Assembly: GCF_900078315.1 (NCBI RefSeq)
Contig: NZ_FKBS01000006.1
Location: 62,001 to 126,000, forward strand
Direction: 5' to 3'
Origin: Bordetella ansorpii
Lineage (GTDB): Bacteria > Pseudomonadota > Gammaproteobacteria > Burkholderiales > Burkholderiaceae_B
Length of the DNA: 64,000 nt
Shown piece by piece: positions 37,091 to 45,489 of the stretch. A program made the translations under genes and the position numbers. The stretch's first letter is position 1; each line of letters begins with the position of its first letter. The notes below the pieces were generated by a model that did no database searches, was not told the DNA's origin, and worked only from the letters and a program-made list of their open reading frames with translations.

Positions 37091-38801
37091 AACCCAACCC
37101 CGCCAAATTCTTCCTGATCTCCGCTTCCAGCTTGGCACTTTCCTCAAACTGCTCCGCCAGTTGCGCCGTCAGCCGCTGCATCTTCTCGGTAAAGGGTTCG
37201 CCGTCGTCTTCCTGCTCCGCCGCGCCCACATAGCGCCCCGGTGTGAGCACATGCTCATGCTTTCGCACTTTCTCCAATGAGGCGGATTTGCAGAAGCCGG
37301 GGACATCCTCGTACCCCTCGCCATGCTGCCAGGCATGGAAGGTATCGGCGATTTTCTGGATGTCGTCCAGGGTAAAGTCGCGCAGCACGCGGTCCTTCAT
37401 ATAGCCCAACTGGCGAGCGTCGATGAACAGGAATTCACGGCGCCGGTCGCGCTTCTTCTTGTCCAGTGCGAAGCCGTTCTGCTTGTCGCGGGTCAGGAAC
37501 CAGATGCAGGCCGGAATCTGGGTGTTGGTGAACAACTGGCCGGGCAGCGCGACCATGCATTCCACGTAGTCGTCCTCGACCAGCCGCTTGCGGATTTCGC
37601 CTTCGTTGTTGGTGTTGGAACTCATGGAGCCGTTGGCCAGCAGCAGAGCCATGCTGCCGGTGGGCGCCAAGTGCCAGAGCATGTGCTGCAACCAGGCGAA
37701 GTTGGCGTTGCCCTGCGGCGGCGTGCCGGCAATCCAGCGCGGGTCGTTGGCCAGCTTTTCGTTCCACCATTCCTTCATATTGAAGGGTGGATTGGCCATC
37801 ACGAAGTCGGCGCGCAGGTCCGGGTGCAGGTCGTTGAGCAGGGTGTCAGCCGGACCGGTGCCGAAGTTGAAGTCGATGCCGCGAATGGCCATGTTCATTG
37901 CGGCCAGCCGCCAGGTGGTGGGGTTGCTCTCTTGCCCGTAGACGCTGATCTGCCCGCTCTTGCCGTTGGCTGCCTTGCCGCCGTGCTGTTCGATGAACTC
38001 CTCGCTTTGCACGAAGAAACCACCGGAGCCCATGGCCGGGTCGTAGACGCGGCCTTTGAACGGCTGGAGCATTTCCACGATCAGGGTGACGATGCTCTTT
38101 GGCGTGTAGTACTGGCCGCCCTTCTTGCCTTCGGCCAGGGCGAACTGGCCGAGGAAGTATTCGTAGACGTGGCCGAGGATGTCCTTGGATTTCAGGTCCA
38201 GCGGCTGGCCCTTGTACTCCTTGGCGCTGAAGTCGGTATCCGAGAAGTGGCTGATTAGCCCGGCCAGCTTGCTGGAATCGAGCTGCACGCGGGCGAAGTC
38301 TTTGTTGAGCACGTTCTTCAGGCGGGCGTTCTCGCGCTCGACAGCCTCCATGGCGTTGTCGATCAGCCAGCCGACCGAGCGCATTTCCTCCGGCTCGTCC
38401 TTGCCCGGCTTGTTCCACGGCAACGCCGCCTTGGGCGGCAGTTGCGCGCAATCGCGTAGGGTTTGCCAACGCGCTTCCACCGGGACCCAGAACACGTTCT
38501 TCTCGGTGTAGTAGTCACGTACTTCCAGTTCGGCGGCGATGTTTTCTTCGTACTCCTGGGTGCCTGCACCGCCGTATTCGTCCGGATTCATGTAGTAGTC
38601 ATGATCCGGGTTGGTGAACTGCTCGCGCAGTTCGCGCTGCCGTTCTTCGAAGGCATCGGAGACGTACTTGAGGAAGATCAGCCCGAGCACGACGTGCTTG
38701 TACACGGCGGCGTCGAGGTTGGAGCGCAGCTTGTCGGCGGCGGTCCAGAGCTTCTTTTCCAGGTCGTTAAAGAACTGTTGTTCTATGGGTTTCATGCACA
38801 A
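37080..38801 (-). CDS. hsdM: Type I restriction enzyme methyltransferase subunit
   Basis: A 573-residue adenine-N6 methyltransferase. The SAM-binding motif DPAMGSGGFF lies at about 254-263 and the catalytic NPPF motif at 337-340. The N-terminal HsdM_N helical bundle (FFNDLEKKLWTAADKLRSNLDAAVYKHVVL) is complete. It methylates the HsdS target to protect host DNA and is part of the restriction complex. A start at MKPIEQQ (38795) instead of the ATG at 38801 is possible. Its start lies 35 bp after the subtilase stop in the same direction. Confidence 0.95.
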   Translation of the reverse strand: MCMKPIEQQFFNDLEKKLWTAADKLRSNLDAAVYKHVVLGLIFLKYVSDAFEERQRELREQFTNPDHDYYMNPDEYGGAGTQEYEENIAAELEVRDYYTEKNVFWVPVEARWQTLRDCAQLPPKAALPWNKPGKDEPEEMRSVGWLIDNAMEAVERENARLKNVLNKDFARVQLDSSKLAGLISHFSDTDFSAKEYKGQPLDLKSKDILGHVYEYFLGQFALAEGKKGGQYYTPKSIVTLIVEMLQPFKGRVYDPAMGSGGFFVQSEEFIEQHGGKAANGKSGQISVYGQESNPTTWRLAAMNMAIRGIDFNFGTGPADTLLNDLHPDLRADFVMANPPFNMKEWWNEKLANDPRWIAGTPPQGNANFAWLQHMLWHLAPTGSMALLLANGSMSSNTNNEGEIRKRLVEDDYVECMVALPGQLFTNTQIPACIWFLTRDKQNGFALDKKKRDRRREFLFIDARQLGYMKDRVLRDFTLDDIQKIADTFHAWQHGEGYEDVPGFCKSASLEKVRKHEHVLTPGRYVGAAEQEDDGEPFTEKMQRLTAQLAEQFEESAKLEAEIRKNLAGLGYGF

Positions 38802-38836
38802 ATGCCTTGTTCTATATGTTTCATGTCGTTATGCGA

Positions 38837-41467
38837 TCACCGGCCTACGCCCGGTGCAATACGCACCGGCTGCTTGATACGGGCGCGGACTTGTTGGTAG
38901 ATCGGAATGTCTTCCTTCGCTTCCAAAGTCACAGCGAGCCCGTAGGGAATGACAGCATCAAGGCGTGCGGTCGCGTCCTTTTTGCAGGTGACGCGAATGC
39001 GCAAGGTCTCACCATCCTCGAAAGCCTGGATCTGCTTCTTGCCTTCCAGCACTTCATGCTGCACGGTGCCACGCTCCACCTGATTGTGGTCACCGTCTTG
39101 ACGATCCAGTTTAAGGATCTGACTGGACCAATTCCCCCCTCCGGGCTCTAGCGTCAGTTTGGCTTCTCGAAGATTGCGGTGGTCCGGATTGATTGGTGTC
39201 AGCCAAGCTAAGGTCACTACCAGCCGCCGCCAAATCTTTTGGGAAGAGAAGCCGGGAGGGATCGGAAAGGCATACTCATGTACCTCGTTTTCTCGTATCT
39301 CTCCACAGCCTAGGACGGTTGCTCGCTGGGCAGTGCAGGTCAGCACACGCTCGATATCCACGGCTCCATAGCCTAGGTAGCGCGTGATTACCTGCTTGAA
39401 CTGACGAGAGTTGCGCGCGTCTTTCAACGCTTGTTCGATGTGTTGCTTGCCAGCGTCGTCTTGCTTAGCTCCATGTACCAGTAGCGCCTTCATCAGCACC
39501 GACATCAACGTCTCGGGAATATCCTCCCCCTCCTCATTGCGTAGTCTGTCCAGCATGTCGTACAGCCGCACCGCGCCTCGTGTGGCCAGCGCCGTCGCAT
39601 TGCTGGTGCCACGCCAGAAGGCTTCGTTGTTCAAAACGCCTTGCTGTCTGCTGTCCAGCGCAACTTTTTGACCTGGCCCGACGATGGAGTTGTCGACGCT
39701 GTACAGGGTAGATCTAGCTAGCACAGGGGCGTTGTAGAGTTGCCGCCCTCCGGGCATGAGGATGTCAGGCTTTATGGAGCGTTTAAAACCAAAGCCCAGA
39801 CGGGTGGCAGGACTGAACAGTGTTTGCGAAGGCAGCACATCGACACGCTGGCCAAATTGCGGATATGCATCTCCAGAATCATCGGCGTGAGCGGCTCCTA
39901 CCGTAATGGCGTTCATCGCTTCTGCTGGCGAAAGCAGGCGCCGGGAAGTCAAGCTATTTGATATTGCTTTGACGGTGGCACTTACCTTCTCTCCATCAGA
40001 AAGAGCGGCGAACTGCTGTTGATTGAGTCCGATATTAATCTTGTCGCAGTAGTTGCCCGCGCTGATGCAGAACAGCACGCGGTGGCGGTAGGCCAACCAG
40101 TCGAGTAACCGTGCCCAAGGACTCGGCGTATGGATAAATTCCCGTGCTGTATCACCAATGGAAAGATTGATGACCTTGACCGTAGGCGCTTGCGCGGGAA
40201 CGTCGCCAGAGCCTTCGAACATGCGCCGAATGGCAATATGGATGCGGTCTTCAAAGAAAACGTCATCCGGCATATGTTCATCATGTTCGCGTGTCTGATG
40301 GTCAGGCTGCATCACCGGGATGCAATACAGTTTGTGCGGTAGCGGTTCGGACTCGGGATTGCTGCGATCCCCATGAAGAATCAAGGAAGCCATGGCAGTA
40401 CCATGCTTGCGCTCTCCAGGTTGATAAGTTGCCTCCAAGCCAAAGGTGTCATCAACCAGCAGTCGGTCTTTCAGCGCTTCATGCAATTGCAATGGAGCGC
40501 CATCAAGGAGCGCTGCGACAGGAGGGAGGGCACTGACACTTTCGGGGAACGCAGCCGGCTCTCCCTCGCCCTCCTCAGAAACCGCCAGGCTTTGCCCGGT
40601 AGGGCGGAAATACATGATGCCGGCGAATTTGAACAACTCAATGTCGATATCAGCGTCATCCGCAGCTACTTGATCGAGCAGCGACTGAATGGCGTGAGCA
40701 GGCAATTCGGCCTTGACCGCATGGAATGCGATCTGAGGCATATCAAGGAACTCCGAAAGCGTTTGGCCTCCGAGGCCTTCAAGCAAGGATCGAATTGTTG
40801 CTTCATTATTTCGACGCTTTTCAACCCTCTTGCGGTAGAAAAGCTCAATCTGAAATCTCACCTTCTCTTTGGGGTCGAGGGGTTCAAGCAGGTCTTGCCA
40901 GCGGTCGATCATTCCTGTTTCGACCAATGTCTCCTCAATGCCCCAGCGCCTCAGCACGTTCAATTGCTCGAAAACGGCTTTCCACTTTGTTTTTCCGTGG
41001 GGCAGGCTTCTATTGGCTTTCCATTGCTCCCAAAGCGCGAGAATCTCTTGCAAGCCCGCCATGTTGCTCATGGCCAGAAACATGCGACCGCTCAGCGGCT
41101 TAACCGCAGGTTGACCGGCAGCATCTCGCTCATGGAAGCCATCATCCTCAGCCTCCAGATCGTCGATTTCCGTCTCCCCTAGCCACTCCAAGCCAGCCGC
41201 TTCAACGGCTTGTCGGAAGTCGTCCAGACGTCCAACGATCTCGATGACCAGGACCATTTCAGGTTCGAGCCCGGCCAGAGCACCAGTCAGGCTGGCCTGA
41301 TAGCGTGCGAAGTCTTCTTCCAGATGTTCGATCTGTCTTCCAATACGGGCTACTTGGGCACCATGGCCGGGCAAATTCTGTTTTCCCGGAGGAAAACCGT
41401 TGCCCTTTTCTGGCTGGAGAATTCGCTTTTCAGGAAAAACCAGTAATGGCAAATACTCATCAGGCAT
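38837..41467 (-). CDS. ietS: IetS-like subtilase (S8 peptidase) of an AAA-subtilase defence pair
   Basis: An 876-residue protein. A charged N-terminal region of about 330 residues precedes an S8 peptidase: Asp near residue 340 in LLVDDTFG, His near 355 in KHGTAMAS, Ser near 620 in RGTSNATALATR. A C-terminal extension of about 200 residues follows. Adjacent AAA+ and subtilase genes are the IetA/IetS pair, reported both as a plasmid-stability/incompatibility toxin-antitoxin system and as an antiphage locus. It starts 17 bp after the ATPase stop. The protease is presumably the effector, the ATPase its control. Confidence 0.85.
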   Translation of the reverse strand: MPDEYLPLLVFPEKRILQPEKGNGFPPGKQNLPGHGAQVARIGRQIEHLEEDFARYQASLTGALAGLEPEMVLVIEIVGRLDDFRQAVEAAGLEWLGETEIDDLEAEDDGFHERDAAGQPAVKPLSGRMFLAMSNMAGLQEILALWEQWKANRSLPHGKTKWKAVFEQLNVLRRWGIEETLVETGMIDRWQDLLEPLDPKEKVRFQIELFYRKRVEKRRNNEATIRSLLEGLGGQTLSEFLDMPQIAFHAVKAELPAHAIQSLLDQVAADDADIDIELFKFAGIMYFRPTGQSLAVSEEGEGEPAAFPESVSALPPVAALLDGAPLQLHEALKDRLLVDDTFGLEATYQPGERKHGTAMASLILHGDRSNPESEPLPHKLYCIPVMQPDHQTREHDEHMPDDVFFEDRIHIAIRRMFEGSGDVPAQAPTVKVINLSIGDTAREFIHTPSPWARLLDWLAYRHRVLFCISAGNYCDKINIGLNQQQFAALSDGEKVSATVKAISNSLTSRRLLSPAEAMNAITVGAAHADDSGDAYPQFGQRVDVLPSQTLFSPATRLGFGFKRSIKPDILMPGGRQLYNAPVLARSTLYSVDNSIVGPGQKVALDSRQQGVLNNEAFWRGTSNATALATRGAVRLYDMLDRLRNEEGEDIPETLMSVLMKALLVHGAKQDDAGKQHIEQALKDARNSRQFKQVITRYLGYGAVDIERVLTCTAQRATVLGCGEIRENEVHEYAFPIPPGFSSQKIWRRLVVTLAWLTPINPDHRNLREAKLTLEPGGGNWSSQILKLDRQDGDHNQVERGTVQHEVLEGKKQIQAFEDGETLRIRVTCKKDATARLDAVIPYGLAVTLEAKEDIPIYQQVRARIKQPVRIAPGVGR

Positions 41468-41484
41468 ATCCCCCTCCTTGTGCC

Positions 41485-42498
41485 TTATTCGTCTGATACT
41501 TCTTTATTGGCAGGTTTCAACCGCTTCTTCCATTGTTCCAACCTGGAAGAGACGATGGTTCTGGCGTCATCTACCTTCTGATCTAGTACCGCTCTCCGGA
41601 CTACTCCCAAGCAGAACTCTTCCACCTCTGAAAAACTGAGGCCTAAAAGTCTTTTTGCGACAGTCTCATTGGCCAAGCCAAAATTGACCTTGCTGCGTTC
41701 ACTGATAGAGGCGACGAACGCGGTCAACTGTGCGCGTGTAGGAAGAGGGAGTTCCAGTCGAACCTGAAAGCGCCGCCAAACGGCCCTATCCAAAAGTTCT
41801 GGGTGATTGCTAGCAGCAACGACAACGACATAATCTGGAAGATCGTCGAGTTGAAGCAGCAAAGAGCTAACGACACGCTTTATCTCCCCCGTTTCATGAG
41901 TGTCACCTCGCTCTTTGCCCAATGTTTCGAACTCGTCAAAGAACAACACGCAGCGCCGTGTTCGAGCGTAGTCAAGTAAGGCTTTCAAGCGGATAGAAGT
42001 TTCGCCCAGGTAGCTGCCAATCAACGACTCATAGTGCACAACGATCAGCGGCACCATCAACTCAAATGCCAACGCTTCAGCAACCGATGTTTTACCGTTC
42101 CCTGGCGCCCCAGCTAGTAGGATTCGATGCCTTGGGCTTAAGCCGTGAGCATGCAGCAACTCAGCACGATGCTGTTCTTCGACAACTTCTCGTAACTGCC
42201 CGCGAATACTATCGTTAAGCACCAAACTTTCCAGCGAACGCTCTGGTGTCAACTCGGCAATCAGATCTTTCTGCGCTATGCCCCCAGTTTGGGCTGGTCG
42301 CGTCGCTGCTGCAGAAGGCTGGAATAAGGTCGGCTGATGGGCTGGCGCTCGTAATGCCTTTTCCAGGCGGTCGGCTAGGATTCGGTGCCCCTTGCCACGT
42401 TCTTCTTGAATCAAGGCTTCGGTCGACTTCCGAAAAGAAGGTTGGTCGCCGCTACTGGCTGCTTTTACCAGGGCGACCAAGGTATCAGCTTGTGCCAT
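41485..42498 (-). CDS. ietA: IetA-like AAA+ ATPase of an AAA-subtilase defence pair
   Basis: A 337-residue AAA+ ATPase. Walker A GAPGNGKT, Walker B VLFFDEFETLG, sensor-1 VVVAASNH and an arginine-finger region (WRRFQVRLELP) identify it. The N-terminal helix bundle before the ATPase domain is typical of IetA. It is co-oriented with the subtilase and is expected to control protease activity by ATP-driven remodelling. The upstream Mrr-like gene ends 95 bp before it in the same direction, so one transcript could cover both. Confidence 0.85.
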   Translation of the reverse strand: MAQADTLVALVKAASSGDQPSFRKSTEALIQEERGKGHRILADRLEKALRAPAHQPTLFQPSAAATRPAQTGGIAQKDLIAELTPERSLESLVLNDSIRGQLREVVEEQHRAELLHAHGLSPRHRILLAGAPGNGKTSVAEALAFELMVPLIVVHYESLIGSYLGETSIRLKALLDYARTRRCVLFFDEFETLGKERGDTHETGEIKRVVSSLLLQLDDLPDYVVVVAASNHPELLDRAVWRRFQVRLELPLPTRAQLTAFVASISERSKVNFGLANETVAKRLLGLSFSEVEEFCLGVVRRAVLDQKVDDARTIVSSRLEQWKKRLKPANKEVSDE

Positions 42499-42593
42499 AT
42501 GTGTTCACCTTGACGAAAAATTTAGGTGGCATTGTCGTACTCCGAATTGGCGTTTGTTCAGGGGCTGTCAAGCACACGTCTTGCATTGATAAC

Positions 42594-43586
42594 TCAAGCA
42601 GGCCAGTACAGCCGCTTCAGCGGCACGATTCGTTTGGTTTCGGCGTCTGTAGCGTCGTAGTGCTCGATCAGAGCGCGCACCACATGGTCCAGCGTCCACA
42701 TTGCCAGAGGGATGGATGCTCGATCTGCTTCGTACTGGGCGTCCTTGGTGAAGCCGCCAGTACTGACATACAGCCCACGATCATCCTTGTGGCGGCCGCC
42801 GAGGAAGCTACGGATTTCCTGACTGCCCATCTGTCCTTTGCGGTGCTTGACCTCCACGACGATGCGCGGGTGTTCGAAGCCGAAGCCGTCGGGCGATGCG
42901 ACGATGTCCTTGCCCCGGTCTGAACCAGGTGGTGAAACTTGGGTCTTGTAGCTCATGGCGCGCAGGATACCGGCGACCAACTGCTGCATGTCGTCCCAGT
43001 CGAGTTCGTTGACCCGATCCTTGATGCGCTCCAGCGCTTGGGACTCGATGTCGGCCAGTGGGTCGGCGATGACTTCCTCAGCCTCGTCTTCCACTATTGG
43101 AGCAGGTTTACCCTTTAGCGCCGCCAGAACTTCGGAAGCCGCGCTGAACGGCACCTCGAAGAGGGTCAAGGTTGAACCCAGGCTGTTTTTTGTGCTGGTG
43201 CCCAAGCTGTCACGCGGCAACTCCTGCGTTTGCCATTGCACCTTGCGCGCCAGCGGCATGCCTTGCTCGACCCACTCCGGGTGGTGCTCGGCTGAACTAG
43301 TGACCTTGCCAATCGAGTACAGGCGATTGGCTGGCGAATAGGTGATGACCCAATCGCCATCCTGGATGTCGTTGACGAAGCGCCAGACCTGGGATGCGCC
43401 CGATACCACCGTGCCTTGTTTTACTTGGGGCTCGGCGGACTGGTACAGGGCGATTAGCTGCTTACGCCCGACACCGGGTTTGGCATGGGCCGCCAGTTGA
43501 TTCCAGCCCACAGCAGCCACGCCGCGTTCGCGAAAGGCGTCGTACAGGCTACCGCCTTCGCCGCGCACCATCCACATCCGTGCCAT
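42594..43586 (-). CDS. mrr: Mrr-like restriction endonuclease with N-terminal PUA/EVE-like domain
   Basis: About 330 residues from ATG 43586, which has AAAGGG 8 bp upstream; a 9-residue longer reading is possible. The N-terminal WMVRGEGG...VAAVGWNQL region resembles the PUA-like sensor domain of Mrr-family proteins. The C-terminal catalytic domain has the PD-(D/E)xK residues Asp227 (SDRGKDIVA), Glu245-x-Lys247 (VVEVKHRKGQ) and a downstream Gln. Mrr enzymes cut modified DNA. It follows the HTH gene with 26 bp between. Confidence 0.87.
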   Translation of the reverse strand: MARMWMVRGEGGSLYDAFRERGVAAVGWNQLAAHAKPGVGRKQLIALYQSAEPQVKQGTVVSGASQVWRFVNDIQDGDWVITYSPANRLYSIGKVTSSAEHHPEWVEQGMPLARKVQWQTQELPRDSLGTSTKNSLGSTLTLFEVPFSAASEVLAALKGKPAPIVEDEAEEVIADPLADIESQALERIKDRVNELDWDDMQQLVAGILRAMSYKTQVSPPGSDRGKDIVASPDGFGFEHPRIVVEVKHRKGQMGSQEIRSFLGGRHKDDRGLYVSTGGFTKDAQYEADRASIPLAMWTLDHVVRALIEHYDATDAETKRIVPLKRLYWPA

Positions 43587-43612
43587 CGCATTCCCTTTCG
43601 TATTTATAGTCA

Positions 43613-43930
43613 TCAGTCCAGCACCACCAGAAACTCAGTCGCCAGTGCGGTCGGCTGAACATCCCGAACTTTGCGCTGCAGCGAAACCAGTCCGTAATCC
43701 GACATCATCCGCAGGGTGCGCGACAGGTTTGGTACCTTGCGGCCGCTGAGTTCGGCCAGCTCGGTCAGGGACTTGGGTTGTTTGTCATGGATAAGGTGCA
43801 ACAGGCGGCGATTGTCGTCCGACAGCACTGCTGCCAGTGATGCCAGAGACGGAAACCAAATGCTGGGCGTTTCGCTTCCTTTCGGCGGCGAACTTTCTGG
43901 CTGTCGGATACCCACAATGCAGCGCTTCAT
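43613..43930 (-). CDS. HTH DNA-binding protein, HVO_A0114-like (MarR-type winged helix)
   Basis: About 105 residues from ATG 43930 (a longer frame begins with a TTG codon at 43960). The winged helix reads LTELAELSGRKVPNLSRTLRMMSDYGLVSL, followed by a short C-terminal strand. Similar small regulators are often placed as the first gene of defence or toxin loci. It is the first of nine genes pointing the same way, with 26 bp before the Mrr-like gene, so it may repress the whole cluster. Confidence 0.72.
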   Translation of the reverse strand: MKRCIVGIRQPESSPPKGSETPSIWFPSLASLAAVLSDDNRRLLHLIHDKQPKSLTELAELSGRKVPNLSRTLRMMSDYGLVSLQRKVRDVQPTALATEFLVVLD

Positions 43931-44096
43931 GATCGCGAATCCAATGACACGTTGATTCAAAATTGTATCAGTGTCTGATAATCATCGTCGATCACAAATG
44001 CCTTCCACAAAGGAAAAGACAGGTGTAAGGGAATGGCAATCAAGGGGCAACGGGCCTACCCCAAAAAGGAAAAGGCCATCGGTGCCCCGGACGGGC

Positions 44097-45287
44097 TCAC
44101 ACCACCAAATTGGCCGACGGCGCCAGCCTGTCGATGTAATCCGCCCACGCTTGCAGCATCTCCCGCCGCTGCTCGGCGTACTCTGCCCGGTTATAAACAC
44201 CACGTACCCCGCCAATCGTGTGATTCAACGCCTTCTCCACCACATCTGAAGGCCAGCCCTGCTCATGTAGCAGTGTCGAAGCAGTACGCCGCAGATCATG
44301 AATAGTGAAAGCCGGAATCTCCTGCCCTTGCAATGACACTTTCAGTGCATGATTCAGCGCATTGTCTGCGAAGGGCTTGGTCAAGGAACCTCGTCCAGGC
44401 AACACCCAAACACTGCTGCTGGCCATCGGTTTGAGTTCCTCGAACAGTGTCTTAGCCTGTGTGGATAAGTAGATGATGTGCGGCTTGCCGGTCTTGGAGT
44501 TTTCCACTGGAATATGCCATTCGCGTTCGTCCAGATGCACGTCTTTCCACTGAGCTTGCATCAGCTCGGATTTACGTACCAAGGTCATCAGGATCAATTG
44601 GAAGGCGATCTTGAACTGACGACGAATGTTGGAGGTTTGCATGGCACGAAGGAACAGCCGGATTTCTTCTGGTGTCAGTGCCCGGTCACGAGTGGTAGCT
44701 CGGTAGACGTGTCGCATAGGTAGCGCCATGACCGGGTTGGCCTGGATCAGGCCGCAAGTCAGTGCGTAGTCGAACATACGTTTGAGCAGGCCACGAACTT
44801 GGCCTGCTGCAGCGTCGAAGCCTTGTTCCTTCTTGCGCCAGATGAGGTTGCGTACGTCTTCGGTGGTAACGTCTTTGACCCGTTTGTTGCCGATGTGCGG
44901 CAGGATGTCCTTCTCAAGGTAGCGCTTCGGTATGGTTATGTCTTTGCGGTCACGTGACTGAATATCTTTGAAGAAACGGTCAGAAAAGTCAGTGACGGTG
45001 GCATCTTCAGAGCCAACGACTTTTTCCTGTTGCTTTTTCTTGGCAGGCGATTCGCCCATCGCAATTAGCTGAGCAGCTTCGTCTCGTTTCAGTCGGGCAT
45101 TCTTCAGTGTCAGAGCTGGATACTTGCCCAGAGTGAGCTTTTCACGTTTGCCATTAAGCCGATAGCGATAGCGCCAGACAATGCTGCCGCTTGGCAGCAC
45201 CTCAACGTACAACCCACGATCATCGCTGACGATATACGAGGCACCCTTGGGTTTGAGTGCTTTGAGCGCAGTATCTGTGAGAGACAT
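44097..45287 (-). CDS. P4-type tyrosine integrase of the island
   Basis: A 396-residue integrase. N-terminal DUF4102-like arm-binding domain (residues 1-75, ...REKLTLGKYPALTLKNARLKRDE). Catalytic residues: Arg238 (VRKSEL), His330 and Arg333 (HDLRRTA), His356 (NHTIGG) and Tyr365 (VYNRAEY). It lies 185 bp from attR, the usual place, and reads inwards; its substrate is presumably the mnmE 3' end. No partner excisionase gene is recognised within the island. Confidence 0.93.
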   Translation of the reverse strand: MSLTDTALKALKPKGASYIVSDDRGLYVEVLPSGSIVWRYRYRLNGKREKLTLGKYPALTLKNARLKRDEAAQLIAMGESPAKKKQQEKVVGSEDATVTDFSDRFFKDIQSRDRKDITIPKRYLEKDILPHIGNKRVKDVTTEDVRNLIWRKKEQGFDAAAGQVRGLLKRMFDYALTCGLIQANPVMALPMRHVYRATTRDRALTPEEIRLFLRAMQTSNIRRQFKIAFQLILMTLVRKSELMQAQWKDVHLDEREWHIPVENSKTGKPHIIYLSTQAKTLFEELKPMASSSVWVLPGRGSLTKPFADNALNHALKVSLQGQEIPAFTIHDLRRTASTLLHEQGWPSDVVEKALNHTIGGVRGVYNRAEYAEQRREMLQAWADYIDRLAPSANLVV

Positions 45288-45339
45288 GGACCCTCCATTG
45301 GGTCCATCTAAATTATTTAATCAAGCCATTCGGCATATT

Positions 45340-45358
45340 TGGACCCGTTTATGGACCC
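45340..45358 (+). promoter_or_regulatory. Putative integrase arm-type sites, right end
   Basis: TGGACCC at 45340-45346 and at 45352-45358, start-to-start 12 bp, mirroring the left-end pair. A third TGGACCC at 45287-45293 overlaps the integrase start codon, with a reversed GGGTCCA just beyond at 45300-45306, so the integrase could also control its own expression. Confidence 0.5.
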
Positions 45359-45471
45359 GAATAGCAATGGCTGTGACTGTATCACCAAATCCGTCAGTAG
45401 ACAAAAATTCCTTTATTTATGCGGCTTTCAGGAGCATCAGTAGACTTCAATGGATGTCCCTGGATATCACA

Positions 45472-45489
45472 TCACTTCCCAATACAGAA
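45472..45489 (+). repeat. attR: right attachment-site copy (native mnmE 3' end)
   Basis: TCACTTCCCAATACAGAA, exact copy of attL. Reads on the minus strand as the last five codons and stop of mnmE, so integration preserved the gene. Confidence 0.9.

Larger units (their letters stand above)
26872..45489. mobile_element. 18.6-kb integrated genomic island at mnmE, defence island
   Basis: Bounded by the two 18-bp direct repeats. The tyrosine integrase gene sits at the mnmE end, reading inwards from it. Cargo: ICE relics (STY4528-like, HigA-like fragment, integrase-domain protein), RhuM, type I restriction-modification with FRG gene, AAA/subtilase pair, Mrr-like endonuclease and HTH regulator. No plasmid transfer genes are present, so it is not self-transmissible as it stands. 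Confidence 0.88.

Noticed and set aside
45340-45471. A small excisionase (AlpA/Xis-like) gene next to attR
   Set aside because: No open frame of suitable size; only the TGGACCC motifs and AT-rich sequence.
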